Numbered from the stretch's first letter, positions 25,657-35,524 are shown. The stretch: DNA of 64,000 nucleotides from Clostridium_AW malenominatum (GCF_039521365.1 NZ_BAAACF010000001.1:1-64000); one strand, 5' to 3'. Notes: generated by a model not told the origin, from the letters alone. Program-made: numbers and translations.

Positions 25657-26904
25657 ATGAAAATTGTTGACGTTATTTGTAGCGCAGGCTATACTGGATT
25701 CTACTTTGACGACCAAAGAGCAATCAAAAAAGGTGCAGGACATGATGGTTTCACTTACATTGGAGAAGCTGTAACAGAAGGATTTACTCAAATAAGACAA
25801 AAAGGTGAATCAATATCCGTTCAGTTTATTCTTGAAGACGGTCAAGTTGCTCACGGAGACTGTGCAGCAGTTCAATACTCAGGAGCAGGTGGAAGAGATC
25901 CATTATTCTTAGCTGCTGATTTTATACCTGTAATTGAAAATGAAATAGCTCCAAAATTAATTGGAAAAGAATTAAATAGCTTTAAGACATTAGCTGAAGA
26001 AGTTGAAAAATTAACAGTTAATGGTAAGAGATTACATACTGCAATTAGATATGGTATATCTCAAGCTTTACTTGATGCAGTAGCAAAAGCTAAAAAAGTT
26101 ACTATGGCAGAAATTATAAGAGAAGAATACAATCCAACTGGAGAAATTACTTACATTCCAGTATTTACTCAATCAGGTGATGATAGATATATCAATGCTG
26201 ATAAGATGATAATTAAAGAAGCTGAAATATTACCACACGCTTTAATCAACAACGTTGAAGAAAAGCTAGGATTAAAAGGTGAAAAACTTCTTGAGTATGT
26301 TAAATGGTTAAGAGATAGAGTATTAAAATTAAGAGTAAGAGAAGACTATAACCCAATATTCCACATAGACGTTTATGGAACAATTGGAGCAGCTTTTGAT
26401 GTAAATATAAAAGCTATGGCTGACTATCTTGCAACATTAGAAGAAGCAGCTAAACCATTTGCATTAAGAATAGAAGGACCAATGGACGTTGAAGAAAGAG
26501 AAAAGCAAATGATTGCTATGAGAGACTTAAGAGCTGAATTAGACTCAAGAGGAATCAACGTAGAATTAGTTGCTGATGAATGGTGTAATACTGTTGAAGA
26601 TATTATATACTTCACAGATAACAAAGCTGGACATATGGTTCAAATTAAAACTCCAGACCTTGGCGGAGTTAACAACATAGCAGATGCTGTTATGTATTGC
26701 AAAGCTAACGGAATGGGAGCTTATGTTGGTGGAACTTGTAACGAAACTAACAGATCAGCTGAAGTTACAACTAACATAGCTATGGCTTGCGGAGCTAAAC
26801 AAGTTCTTGCAAAACCAGGTATGGGTGTTGACGAAGGATACATGATCGTTAAAAACGAAATGAATAGAGTATTAGCTAGAGTAAACAGAGCAAAGAAAAA
26901 CTAA
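25657..26904 (+). CDS. mal: Methylaspartate ammonia-lyase
   Basis: A 415-residue enolase-superfamily enzyme that removes ammonia from 3-methylaspartate to give mesaconate. The catalytic histidine falls at H194 (PHALINN) and the catalytic lysine at K331 (QIKTPDLGG), exactly the numbering of the C. tetanomorphum enzyme. Acid residues for Mg2+ binding are visible in HIDVYG, IEGPMD and VADEWCN. A terminator follows the gene, so expression can be set apart from the mesaconase genes. Confidence 0.98.
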   Translation: MKIVDVICSAGYTGFYFDDQRAIKKGAGHDGFTYIGEAVTEGFTQIRQKGESISVQFILEDGQVAHGDCAAVQYSGAGGRDPLFLAADFIPVIENEIAPKLIGKELNSFKTLAEEVEKLTVNGKRLHTAIRYGISQALLDAVAKAKKVTMAEIIREEYNPTGEITYIPVFTQSGDDRYINADKMIIKEAEILPHALINNVEEKLGLKGEKLLEYVKWLRDRVLKLRVREDYNPIFHIDVYGTIGAAFDVNIKAMADYLATLEEAAKPFALRIEGPMDVEEREKQMIAMRDLRAELDSRGINVELVADEWCNTVEDIIYFTDNKAGHMVQIKTPDLGGVNNIADAVMYCKANGMGAYVGGTCNETNRSAEVTTNIAMACGAKQVLAKPGMGVDEGYMIVKNEMNRVLARVNRAKKN

Positions 26905-26943
26905 GAGCTGTTGCTGCTAATAATTAGTAGTATATAAACTATG

Positions 26944-26973
26944 AAAAGGCGGTTAAATTTAACTGCCTTTTCC
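26944..26973 (+). terminator. Terminator after mal
   Basis: AAAAGGCGGTTAAA pairs with TTTAACTGCCTTTT (one G-T pair), giving a stem with an A-run before and T-run after. It separates mal from the mesaconase genes. Confidence 0.8.
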
Positions 26974-27024
26974 ACTATAAATATTTAATTATCAAAAATA
27001 TGAAGGGAGGTATTTATCTAACAA

Positions 27025-27906
27025 GTGAGGAAAAGGGACACTTGTTTGGTAAATAATGAGTCTATGAAAGAAGTAAATGTTTCAGAGATAACCAAAGCGG
27101 TAAGAGAATTATGTATTGATGCTAACTATAGACTTCCAGGAGATGTTAAGTCCAAATTAGAAGAATACACTGCAAAAGAAAACTGGGCTATGGCTAAAGG
27201 CATTATGGAAAAAATATTAGTAAACGTTGATATAGCAGATAAAGAAAATATGCCAGCATGTCAAGATACAGGAGTTGCTTGTGTATTTGTTGAAATGGGA
27301 CAGGACGTTCATGTAGTAGGTGGAAATCTTGAAGATGCAATCAATGAAGGGGTAAGACAAGGATATAAAGATGGATATTTAAGAAAATCCGTTGTTGGCG
27401 ACCCAATAGAAAGAGTTAATACAAAAGACAATACTCCAGCAATTATATACTATGATATAGTTCCAGGAGATAAATTAAAGATAACAGTTGCTCCAAAGGG
27501 ATTTGGTTCAGAAAATATGAGCCAATTAAAAATGTTAAAGCCAGCTGATGGAATACAAGGAGTTAAAGACTTTGTATTAAAAGTTGTTAAAGATGCTGGT
27601 CCTAACCCATGTCCACCAATAGTAGTAGGCGTAGGTATTGGTGGAACTTTTGATAAATCAGCTAACTTAGCTAAAAAAGCATTAATGAGATCCTTAGAAG
27701 AAAGAAATTCAAATCCATTCTATGCAAACCTTGAAAATGAATTATTAGAAATGATTAACGCATCAGGAATAGGACCACAAGGATTTGGTGGATTAACTAC
27801 AGCTATAGCTGTAAATGTTGAGACTTTTGCTACTCACATAGCAGGACTTCCTGTAGCAGTTAATATAAACTGTCACGTTACAAGACATAAGAGCGTAGAA
27901 TTTTAG
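27025..27906 (+). CDS. Mesaconase / fumarase-type hydratase, alpha subunit
   Basis: A subunit of about 290 residues of a class I two-subunit [4Fe-4S] hydro-lyase. Likely cluster cysteines lie in PACQDTGVAC, GPNPCPP and NCHVTRH. In this gene order it should hydrate mesaconate to (S)-citramalate; fumarate is the usual alternative substrate. Start is uncertain: GTG at 27025 is 15 bases from GGGAGG, while ATG at 27064 gives the normal family N-terminus (MKEVNVSEITKAVRELC). A small stem ACAAGTG/CACTTGT spans 27021-27045. Confidence 0.93.
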   Translation: MRKRDTCLVNNESMKEVNVSEITKAVRELCIDANYRLPGDVKSKLEEYTAKENWAMAKGIMEKILVNVDIADKENMPACQDTGVACVFVEMGQDVHVVGGNLEDAINEGVRQGYKDGYLRKSVVGDPIERVNTKDNTPAIIYYDIVPGDKLKITVAPKGFGSENMSQLKMLKPADGIQGVKDFVLKVVKDAGPNPCPPIVVGVGIGGTFDKSANLAKKALMRSLEERNSNPFYANLENELLEMINASGIGPQGFGGLTTAIAVNVETFATHIAGLPVAVNINCHVTRHKSVEF

Positions 27907-27920
27907 GGGGGTTAAGGGTA

Positions 27921-28478
27921 ATGGAAAAGAGAATTACTACTCCATTAACAGCTGAAAAAGTTAAAGATTTAAAGGCTGGAGATGCAGTATTATTATCAGG
28001 TGTTATTTATACTTCAAGAGATGCTGGTCATAAAAGATTAGTAGAGTCATTAAACAAAGGTGAAGATTTACCAGTAGACTTAAGAGATCAAATTATATAT
28101 TATGTGGGACCAAGTCCAGAAAAACCAGGTCAACCAATAGGATCAGCAGGTCCAACTACAAGTTATAGAATGGACCCATACACACCACAACTTCTTGACT
28201 ATGGTATGAAGGGTATGATTGGAAAAGGATTAAGATCCCCAGAAGTTATAGATGCTATAAAGAGAAACACAGCAGTTTATTTTGCTGCTATTGGTGGAGC
28301 GGCTGCTTTAATGGGTAAGGCTGTTAAGAAAGCTGAAATAGTTACTTATGAAGACTTAGGTGCTGAAGCATTTAGAAGACTAGAAGTTGTAGATCTACCA
28401 GTAGTTGTTGTTATAGACTCAGAAGGAAATAACCTATACAACATAGGTCAGCAAGCTTATTTAGACAGTTTAAAATAA
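27921..28478 (+). CDS. Mesaconase / fumarase-type hydratase, beta subunit
   Basis: A 185-residue beta subunit of the same class I hydratase, with SGVIYTSRDAGHKRL near the start and GPTTSYRMDPYTP in the middle. It forms the swivelling substrate domain that completes the active site of the alpha subunit. GGGGGG-type ribosome site (TAGGGGGG) lies upstream. The gap to alpha is 14 bp. Confidence 0.94.
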   Translation: MEKRITTPLTAEKVKDLKAGDAVLLSGVIYTSRDAGHKRLVESLNKGEDLPVDLRDQIIYYVGPSPEKPGQPIGSAGPTTSYRMDPYTPQLLDYGMKGMIGKGLRSPEVIDAIKRNTAVYFAAIGGAAALMGKAVKKAEIVTYEDLGAEAFRRLEVVDLPVVVVIDSEGNNLYNIGQQAYLDSLK

Positions 28479-28500
28479 TAGTTTATAGTAAATATTAATA

Positions 28501-28535
28501 ATTGAAACTGAAGATAGTTATCTTCAGTTTTCAAT
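28501..28535 (+). other. Intercistronic hairpin between mesaconase beta and citD
   Basis: ATTGAAACTGAAGATA pairs with TATCTTCAGTTTTCAAT around a 2-nt loop with a single bulge. There is no T-run after it, so RNA processing or stability is likelier than termination. Confidence 0.65.
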
Positions 28536-28562
28536 TGTTAGTTATGGAAAGGAAGGTTGAAG

Positions 28563-28826
28563 ATGAAAGTTAATAAGATAGCTAAGGCGGGAACTTTAGA
28601 ATCAAATGATATACTTATAATGGTAATGCCAAAAGATGAAGCTGGAGTAGAATTAGAGCTTGAAAGCATCGTTATGAAGCAATTTGGAGAACAAATTAAA
28701 AAAGTAATACTAGAAACTTCAAAAGAATTAAATCTTGATGGAGTAAAAATTCAAGCTCAAGATAAAGGAGCTTTAGATTATACAATTAAAGCAAGACTTA
28801 TAACAGCTGTTAAAAGAGCACAATAA
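28563..28826 (+). CDS. citD: Citrate/citramalate lyase acyl carrier subunit (gamma)
   Basis: An 87-residue acyl carrier. With the ATG at 28563 the serine of AGTLESND is residue 14, the position that carries the phosphoribosyl-dephospho-CoA group in CitD proteins; this and AAGGAAGG six bases upstream decide the start over TTG at 28557. It carries the acetyl and citramalyl groups between CitF and CitE. Confidence 0.95.
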   Translation: MKVNKIAKAGTLESNDILIMVMPKDEAGVELELESIVMKQFGEQIKKVILETSKELNLDGVKIQAQDKGALDYTIKARLITAVKRAQ

Positions 28827-28853
28827 TAATGTAAAATTGAGGTGAGAATATTC

Positions 28854-29729
28854 ATGAAAAAGTTAAGAAGAACTATGTTATTTATGCCTGGAAATAACCC
28901 AGGGATGCTTTTGAATGCACCAATACTAGGAGCTGACGCAGTAATACTAGACTTAGAAGATGCTGTTAGCTTAACAGAAAAAGATGCTGCAAGAGAGTTA
29001 GTTAGTGGAGCTATAAAAACAATAGATTACTCAAAAGTTGAGTTAGTTGTAAGAATTAACCCATTAGATACTGAATTTGGTCATACAGATTTAGAAACTA
29101 TAGCAAGAGTAAAGCCAGATACAATATTAGTACCAAAGGCTACAAAAGATCAAATGATAGAAGCAGATGAGATAATTTCAAGAGTTGAAGAAGAAGAAGG
29201 TTTTGAAAAGGGAAGTATAAAATTATTTGGCCTTATAGAAACAGCTTACGGATTAGAAACTGTTTATGATGTAGCTACTTCTACTAAGAGATTAGTTGGA
29301 TTATTACTTGGAGCAGAAGATTTAACTTCTGACTTTGGAATTAAAAGAACAAAAGAAAGCGATGAAATATACTATGCTAGATGCAGATTTGCTGCAGCTT
29401 GTAGAGCAGCTAGAATAGATGCTATAGATACACCATTTACTGATACAAATGATTACGAAGGACTAAGATTAGATACAATGAAAGCTAAGAAAATAGGATT
29501 TACAGGAAAAGCATCAATAAATCCTAGACAGGTTGATACTATTCACTCAGTATATAACCCAACTGTAGATGAAATCAAATATGCTATAAGAGTGCTTGAA
29601 GCAAGAGATGAAGCTTTTGCTAAAGGAATAGGAGTATTCTCTTTAGATGGAAAAATGATAGATGCACCTGTTATTAATAGAGCAATAACAACAGTTGACT
29701 TAGCTAAAAACCTAGGTCTTATAAAGTAG
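28854..29729 (+). CDS. citE: Citrate/citramalate lyase beta subunit
   Basis: A 291-residue TIM-barrel lyase (LFMPGNNPGMLLNAPILGAD, DLEDAVSLTEKDAAR, GLIETAYGLE). It cleaves the acyl-ACP thioester; in this pathway the expected products from citramalyl-ACP are pyruvate and acetyl-ACP. GAGGTG at 28840-28845 favours the ATG at 28854 over the upstream GTG. Confidence 0.95.
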   Translation: MKKLRRTMLFMPGNNPGMLLNAPILGADAVILDLEDAVSLTEKDAARELVSGAIKTIDYSKVELVVRINPLDTEFGHTDLETIARVKPDTILVPKATKDQMIEADEIISRVEEEEGFEKGSIKLFGLIETAYGLETVYDVATSTKRLVGLLLGAEDLTSDFGIKRTKESDEIYYARCRFAAACRAARIDAIDTPFTDTNDYEGLRLDTMKAKKIGFTGKASINPRQVDTIHSVYNPTVDEIKYAIRVLEARDEAFAKGIGVFSLDGKMIDAPVINRAITTVDLAKNLGLIK

Positions 29730-29769
29730 TTTGTTAGTGTAAATTAAATTTGTAAAGCGAGGGATTAGG

Positions 29770-31311
29770 ATGAAAAACGTTCTTGGCAGAGAAATACCAG
29801 AAGTTATAGAAGGCTACGGTAAAGTAAAGCCATTTGAAGGAGCTTTTGCCAACTGTGGCATAGCAGAAAAAAAGGCCGTTAAAGTTCAAAGTGTAATACC
29901 TGGAGATAATAAGGTATTATCAAATATAGAAGAAGCTATAGAAAAAGTAGGATTAAAGGATGGAATGACTATATCTTTCCACCATCACTTAAGAAATGGT
30001 GACTATGTATTAAACATGGTTATGGAAGTTATAGCTAAAAAGGGAATAAAGGATATAACTATTGCAGCTAGTTCAATATTCCCAATTCACGAACCACTTG
30101 TAAAATATATGAAAGATGAAATAGTTACAGGAATATATGCAAACTACATGTCTGGTCCTGTTGCTGAAGCTATTTCAAAAGGTTTGTTAAAAAAGCCAGC
30201 AGTTATGATGACTCACGGTGGAAGACCAAGAGCCATAGAAAATGGAGATCTTCACATTGATGTTGCCTTTGTTGCAGCTCCAACAGCTGATACATACGGA
30301 AATATCAATGGAACAGAAGGAAAATCTGCCTGTGGCGCACTAGGATATGCAGAATGTGATGCTGAATACGCAGATAAAGTTATAGCTATAACTGATAATT
30401 TAGTGCCATACCCAGCTTCACCAATACAAATTAGTCAAATTTTTGTTGATTATGTTGTAGAAGTTGATTCCATAGGAAACCCAGCTGGAATAGTTTCAGG
30501 AACAACAAGAGTAACTAAAGATCCAGTAGGATTAAAAATAGCTAAAATGGCTACTGAAGTAATAGAAGCTTCAGGATTAATTAAAGACGGAATATCCTTC
30601 CAGACAGGAGCAGGTGGAACTTCTCTAGCTGTTGCTGCTGAGCTAAAGGACATAATGAAAAGAGATGGAATTGTAGGAAGCTTTGCTGCAGGCGGAGTAA
30701 CTGGATATATAGTTGATATGTACGAAGAAGGATTATTCAGAGCAATATTTGACGTGCAATGCTTTGATCTTCAAGCAGTAGAATCCTTTAAAAAGAATCC
30801 ATCACATATGGCAATGTCATCTTCCATGTACGGTAACCCACATAATAAGGGAGCTGTTGTAAATAACCTAGATGTTATGATTCTTGGAGCTACAGAAATT
30901 GATACTAACTTCAACGTTAACGTAACAACTGGTTCTGATGGAGTTATTATGGGTGGTTCCGGTGGACATAGTGACACGGCGGCAGGATCAAAACTTGCTA
31001 TTATTGTTACTAACCTTGTAAAAGCAAGATTACCAATTATAAAAGATAGAGTAACGACAGTAACTACTCCAGGTGAAAGTATTGACGTATTAGTAACTGA
31101 AAGAGGTATAGCTGTTAACCCAAGAAGAACAGATTTAATTGAAAAGCTAAAGGGAACAAATCTTCCTGTTATGACAATAGAAGAATTAAAAGAAGTTGCT
31201 GAAAAAATGACAGGAAAGCCAGAAGCAATAAAATTATCCGATGAAATAGTTGCAGTTGTAGAATACAGAGATGGAACTGTAATCGACGTAGTAAGAAAAT
31301 CATTAGAATAA
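29770..31311 (+). CDS. citF: Citrate/citramalate lyase alpha subunit
   Basis: A 513-residue CoA-transferase-fold subunit that exchanges the acetyl group on the carrier protein for the incoming acid. Family motifs include SFHHHLRNGDYVLNMV and GTEGKSACGALGYAE, and the glycine-rich GGSGGHSDTAAG late in the protein. A terminator follows its stop codon. Confidence 0.96.
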   Translation: MKNVLGREIPEVIEGYGKVKPFEGAFANCGIAEKKAVKVQSVIPGDNKVLSNIEEAIEKVGLKDGMTISFHHHLRNGDYVLNMVMEVIAKKGIKDITIAASSIFPIHEPLVKYMKDEIVTGIYANYMSGPVAEAISKGLLKKPAVMMTHGGRPRAIENGDLHIDVAFVAAPTADTYGNINGTEGKSACGALGYAECDAEYADKVIAITDNLVPYPASPIQISQIFVDYVVEVDSIGNPAGIVSGTTRVTKDPVGLKIAKMATEVIEASGLIKDGISFQTGAGGTSLAVAAELKDIMKRDGIVGSFAAGGVTGYIVDMYEEGLFRAIFDVQCFDLQAVESFKKNPSHMAMSSSMYGNPHNKGAVVNNLDVMILGATEIDTNFNVNVTTGSDGVIMGGSGGHSDTAAGSKLAIIVTNLVKARLPIIKDRVTTVTTPGESIDVLVTERGIAVNPRRTDLIEKLKGTNLPVMTIEELKEVAEKMTGKPEAIKLSDEIVAVVEYRDGTVIDVVRKSLE

Positions 31312-31325
31312 TATGTTTATCTAGA

Positions 31326-31369
31326 AAATATGGACTGTATATTCATCTGCAGTCCATATTTTTTATTTT
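31326..31369 (+). terminator. Terminator after citF
   Basis: AAATATGGACTG (31326-31337) pairs with CAGTCCATATTT (31350-31361) around a 12-nt loop and a T-run follows. TATAAT at 31382-31387 suggests a new promoter for citC, though no clear -35 box is visible. Confidence 0.88.
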
Positions 31370-31419
31370 TAATTAATGGGGTATAATAGTGTAGAAGATA
31401 AAATAAGAAGGTGAATAAT

Positions 31420-32463
31420 TTGTTAGGTACGCAAATAAGTAAAATAAATTTAAATAATGAAGAAGAAAGATTAGAAGTACATAAGTTTTTAGAGGAATTT
31501 GGTTTGATTCTAGATCATGATGTAGATTACACCATAGTGGTTAGAGTAGAGGGTAAAATAAAGGCCACCTGCTCAAAAGCTAAAAATATATTTAAGTGCT
31601 TTGCCATATCCGATGATTTAAGAGGAGAAAATATAACATCTACATTGATAACTACATTGATTGATAAACTTTTTGAAGAGGGAATTTATCATAGTTTTAT
31701 ATTTACCAAACCAGACAAGGTAAAAATATTCACATCATTAAATTTTAAAGTTATATATGAAACAGAAGATGCAGTATTTTTAGAGTATGGTCTTTATGAT
31801 ATAAACAAGGTATTAGATAAGATGGCTAAGGAACATAACATAGACTTAACTACTCCTAAGGGCGCGTTAGTTATGAATTGTAATCCCTTTACCCTAGGCC
31901 ATAGGTATTTAATAGAAGAAGCCTCAAAGAACTGCGAAGAGGTTTTAGTTTTCATTGTAGAAGAAGATAAATCCCTATTTCCTTTTAAAGAAAGATACAA
32001 CTTAGTAAAAGAAGGAACAAGGGATTTAGAAAATGTAAAAGTTGTTCCGGGAAGTGAATATATAATATCTTCAGCAACTTTTCCTACATATTTTATAAGG
32101 CAAGAAGATGTAAGATTAAAGGCTTATGCAGAAATTGATGCTGGAATATTCGGAAAATATTTTGGGAGCAAGTTTAATATTAAGAAAAGATTTGTAGGAG
32201 AAGAACCCTATTGCAATGTAACTAATTCTTATAATGAAACACTTAAAAGAGTATTGCCTATACACCAAATGGAACTAGAAATTATAAAAAGAAAAGAATT
32301 TGATGGTAGCTTTATTAGTGCTTCAAAGGTAAGAAATTTTATAAAAGAAGAAAAGTTAGAAGAGGCAAAACATATGATTCCAGAAGTTACATGGAATTTT
32401 CTAAATAGCAAAGTAGGGAAGGAGATAATGGAGAAAATTAAGAAAAGTAATTCTCCACATTAA
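31420..32463 (+). CDS. citC: [Citrate (pro-3S)-lyase] ligase
   Basis: A 347-residue enzyme with an N-terminal acetyltransferase-like region and a C-terminal nucleotidyltransferase fold (MNCNPFTLGHRYLIEEA; SASKVRNFI). It acetylates the thiol of the CitD prosthetic group with acetate and ATP to activate the lyase. AGAAGGTG fits the TTG at 31420 better than the GTG at 31411. Two bases separate it from the next gene. Confidence 0.93.
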   Translation: MLGTQISKINLNNEEERLEVHKFLEEFGLILDHDVDYTIVVRVEGKIKATCSKAKNIFKCFAISDDLRGENITSTLITTLIDKLFEEGIYHSFIFTKPDKVKIFTSLNFKVIYETEDAVFLEYGLYDINKVLDKMAKEHNIDLTTPKGALVMNCNPFTLGHRYLIEEASKNCEEVLVFIVEEDKSLFPFKERYNLVKEGTRDLENVKVVPGSEYIISSATFPTYFIRQEDVRLKAYAEIDAGIFGKYFGSKFNIKKRFVGEEPYCNVTNSYNETLKRVLPIHQMELEIIKRKEFDGSFISASKVRNFIKEEKLEEAKHMIPEVTWNFLNSKVGKEIMEKIKKSNSPH

Positions 32464-32465
32464 AT

Positions 32466-33851
32466 ATGAAAGAAATTAGACCTGAGGATATACTTATTGC
32501 AAGAGAAGAGAGAGTAGAAATTCAACAAAAGTTGATAAAAGAATATAATTTACCGCTAGTTTGTTTAAGAGTAAACTATCCAGGGGTGGAAAAGGATAAT
32601 TCTTTGACAAGAAATATTGCTGAGGTAATAAAGAAGGAAATAACTAGCAAGTTTATGGGGGAAATTGCCTATGAACATGATGAAATAACTCCAGAAGGAC
32701 CTATTATTACACTAATTATAGATAATATTGCCGAGGAAATAAAAAGAAAAACTATAGATGTAGAAGAAAATCATATACTAGGTAGATGCGTTGACATAGA
32801 CGTTTATGATAGTGAAGGTAATGGCATAAATCGAGGAGATTTAGGGTTATCCGGTAGAAAATGCTTTTTGTGTCAGGATAATGCTCAAAATTGTGTAAGA
32901 TCAAGAAGACACAATTTTGAAGAGGTTATAGAATTTCTGTATAAAAAATATGCAGAATATGAAAGTTTAGAAAGAAAAACCTATAATATACATGATACAT
33001 CTTTAGATATAAGTGGATTAGCAGCTCAAGCTATGCTTTATGAGGTAGCATGCACCCCATCTCCTGGATTAGTATCCACTATTTCTACAGGTGCTCATGA
33101 TGATATGGATCATTATACCTTTATTGAAAGCACCTGTGCACTTATGAAATATATGACTCTTTGTACGGAAATAGGATTCTCAAATAAATCCCCAAAGGAC
33201 CTTTTAAGAGAAGTTAGAATTGTAGGTTTAGAAGGGGAAAAAGCTATGTTTGAAAAGACGAGGGGCGTTAATACTCATAAGGGCATGCTATTTTTAATGG
33301 GAATTTCTTGTGTAGCAGTAGGGAATGCAATTTATAATAGACTTAAATTTAAAGAGATAAGAAATATTATAATGAAAATGTGTCAAGGGTTAGTAGAAAA
33401 GGAACTTCTTTCTTTAAAAGAAAATCATGAAAACAAGCAGTTGTCCTATGGAGAAAAGTTATACCTATTGTACAATATTGAAGGAGTTAGAGGGGAGATA
33501 GAAAGAGGACTGCCTATAATATTTGAATTTGCATTGAATTTTTATAAAGAGAATTCAGATTTAGATAAAAATAATAGATTAGTTCAAACCTTACTTGGAA
33601 TAATGCAGTACTCTGAGGATTCAAATATACTTCATAGACATTCTATTAATACTTTGAAGGAAATAAATGAAAAAGCAAAGGAAGTAATAAGAATTGGTGG
33701 AGTTAGAACTGAGGAAGGAAGAGAGGCTCTTAATGAAATGAATGAAGATTTTGCTAAGAGAAGAATTAGCCCAGGAGGAAGTGCGGATCTTTTAGCCCTT
33801 ACAGTATTCTTTTGTCTAGTAGAAGGGTATATGGAAAAACTATATATATAA
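32466..33851 (+). CDS. citXG: CitX-CitG fusion for lyase prosthetic-group synthesis and transfer
   Basis: A 461-residue fusion. About residues 1-165 match CitX (apo-CitD holo-synthase; LGRCVDIDVYDSEGNGINR, GRKCFLCQDNAQNCVRSRRH). About residues 170-460 match CitG, which makes triphosphoribosyl-dephospho-CoA (TPSPGLVSTISTGAHDDMD, GVNTHKGMLFLMG, RISPGGSADLLALT). One polypeptide thus makes and attaches the CitD cofactor, as in some other citrate-lyase clusters. No clear ribosome site precedes the ATG beyond the citC end, so coupling is likely. Confidence 0.93.
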   Translation: MKEIRPEDILIAREERVEIQQKLIKEYNLPLVCLRVNYPGVEKDNSLTRNIAEVIKKEITSKFMGEIAYEHDEITPEGPIITLIIDNIAEEIKRKTIDVEENHILGRCVDIDVYDSEGNGINRGDLGLSGRKCFLCQDNAQNCVRSRRHNFEEVIEFLYKKYAEYESLERKTYNIHDTSLDISGLAAQAMLYEVACTPSPGLVSTISTGAHDDMDHYTFIESTCALMKYMTLCTEIGFSNKSPKDLLREVRIVGLEGEKAMFEKTRGVNTHKGMLFLMGISCVAVGNAIYNRLKFKEIRNIIMKMCQGLVEKELLSLKENHENKQLSYGEKLYLLYNIEGVRGEIERGLPIIFEFALNFYKENSDLDKNNRLVQTLLGIMQYSEDSNILHRHSINTLKEINEKAKEVIRIGGVRTEEGREALNEMNEDFAKRRISPGGSADLLALTVFFCLVEGYMEKLYI

Positions 33852-33855
33852 AAAA

Positions 33856-33898
33856 AGAGCATACATAGATATGATTTCCATTAATCCATGTATGCTCT
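33856..33898. terminator. Bidirectional terminator between citXG and glgP
   Basis: AGAGCATACAT (33856-33866) pairs exactly with ATGTATGCTCT (33888-33898), with an A-run on the left side. It serves the two converging genes. Confidence 0.88.
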
Positions 33899-33910
33899 CT
33901 ATATTCTCTT

Positions 33911-35524
33911 TTATTTTATATACATTTTTTTGTAATACTCTTGAAGCATTCGCTTTGTAGAGAAATAATCCTTTGTAGATTCAATACTATTTTTCATCAT
34001 TTCAACCCACTTTGCTCTATTTTCATAGTAGGTTGGAACAACTCTATTTAGTAAAGTGTCGTAAAGGGCATGACCGTCATGTTTATCCAAAATTTCTTCA
34101 TTATTATTTTCATAACCATCCCCAAATTGCCAACCATTAACTCCATCCTTACATGCTTCAGGCCACCAACCGTCTAATATGGAGCAGTTTAAAACCCCAT
34201 TCATAGCGGCTTTCATGCCGGAAGTGCCACTAGCTTCTAAAGGTCTTCTAGGGTTGTTTAGCCAAACGTCGCATCCTCTGGTTAGCATGCTTCCGATAGT
34301 CATATCGTAGTTCTCTAAAAATACAACACTATTTGGATAGTTTCTCATCATTAAAACTAAATTATGAACTATACTCTTACCAGTATCATCAAGAGGATGA
34401 GCTTTTCCTGAGAAGATGATTTGAACCTTTCCTTCCTTAAGAAGTGGTTCAATAACTTCTTTATTTGAAAATATTAAATCGCTTCTCTTATAAGGGGCAG
34501 CTCTTCTAGAGAAACCTATTAATAGTTTATCCTTATTTAACTGCACTCCTGTTCTTTCCTTTACAAAAGAAATTAGCTCTTCTTTTATTTCCATGTGAGG
34601 AGTCCAAAGGTCGTTCCCACTTTCATAAGCCTTTGTAATTCTTTCGTCAACCCAAGTACCTCTATGAATTCCATTTGTAATACCTATGATTTCAGATCTT
34701 CCGGAAACGTCTTTCCACATATGGTTTGCTGTTTCAGCATGCAATTGAGAAACAGCATTAGACTTTCTAGATAAGCGTAAGGCCGCCACAGTCATATTGA
34801 AAGGCTCACCACCTATTTGCAACATTTGCTCTCTATTAAGCCCATTAAAGGCTCCCATGTATTCTAGTTTTGATATAGGATGAGACTCGTTTCCTTGAAG
34901 TATTGGTGTATGGGTAGTGAACACAAACTCTTCTCTTGTTTTGTGCCATGCTTCTTCAAAGCTATATCCGCTAAGCATTTTTTCGCGAAGTAGTTCAAAA
35001 GCAGCAAAAACTGCATGTCCTTCATTAAAGTGATATACATCTATGGGTATTTGAAGTTTTCGTAAAGCTTTCACTCCACCAATACCTAGCACCATTTCTT
35101 GAGCGATTCTTTCTTCACCAAACCATCCGTAAAGCTGACCAGTGATCCATTTATCGCTATTTTCTTCAATATCCGTATCAAGGAGAAGTAAAGTTGCATT
35201 ACCAAATTTTTTAGTTTTCCACACCTTACATACTACATCAATATTTCTAATCTTAACAGTAACTTTAATGCCAGTGTCTTCTAAAAAATTGTATTGATAG
35301 TTTTTATAAGAATCATAAGGCTGACCATCTTTATCGATATATTGATCAGTATAGCCTTGTTTCCACTTTATCCCTATGCCTATAAGAGGTAAATTTTGAT
35401 CACTTGCTTCTTTTAAATGGTCTCCAGCCAGTATCCCTAGACCACCTGCATAAATTTTAAAATCTGATTGTAGACCATATTCCATACAGAAATAAGCAAC
35501 TTTTGGATGGTTGTTTCTATCCAT
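33911..35524 (-). CDS. glgP: Alpha-glucan (maltodextrin/glycogen) phosphorylase, short form
   Basis: A 537-residue phosphorylase releasing glucose-1-phosphate from alpha-1,4-glucans. The PLP-site segment EASGTSGMKAAMNG and the YHFNEGHAVFAAFE and FTTHTPILQGNE motifs are present. It is shorter than the 800-residue E. coli type and matches the compact GlgP family. It is transcribed against its neighbours. AGGAGG precedes the ATG, and the promoter overlaps a LacI-type operator. Confidence 0.93.
   Translation of the reverse strand: MDRNNHPKVAYFCMEYGLQSDFKIYAGGLGILAGDHLKEASDQNLPLIGIGIKWKQGYTDQYIDKDGQPYDSYKNYQYNFLEDTGIKVTVKIRNIDVVCKVWKTKKFGNATLLLLDTDIEENSDKWITGQLYGWFGEERIAQEMVLGIGGVKALRKLQIPIDVYHFNEGHAVFAAFELLREKMLSGYSFEEAWHKTREEFVFTTHTPILQGNESHPISKLEYMGAFNGLNREQMLQIGGEPFNMTVAALRLSRKSNAVSQLHAETANHMWKDVSGRSEIIGITNGIHRGTWVDERITKAYESGNDLWTPHMEIKEELISFVKERTGVQLNKDKLLIGFSRRAAPYKRSDLIFSNKEVIEPLLKEGKVQIIFSGKAHPLDDTGKSIVHNLVLMMRNYPNSVVFLENYDMTIGSMLTRGCDVWLNNPRRPLEASGTSGMKAAMNGVLNCSILDGWWPEACKDGVNGWQFGDGYENNNEEILDKHDGHALYDTLLNRVVPTYYENRAKWVEMMKNSIESTKDYFSTKRMLQEYYKKMYIK

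Noticed and set aside
33911..35524. Truncated glycogen phosphorylase
   Set aside because: At 537 residues it is shorter than E. coli GlgP, but start, PLP site and end are intact and the compact family has this size.
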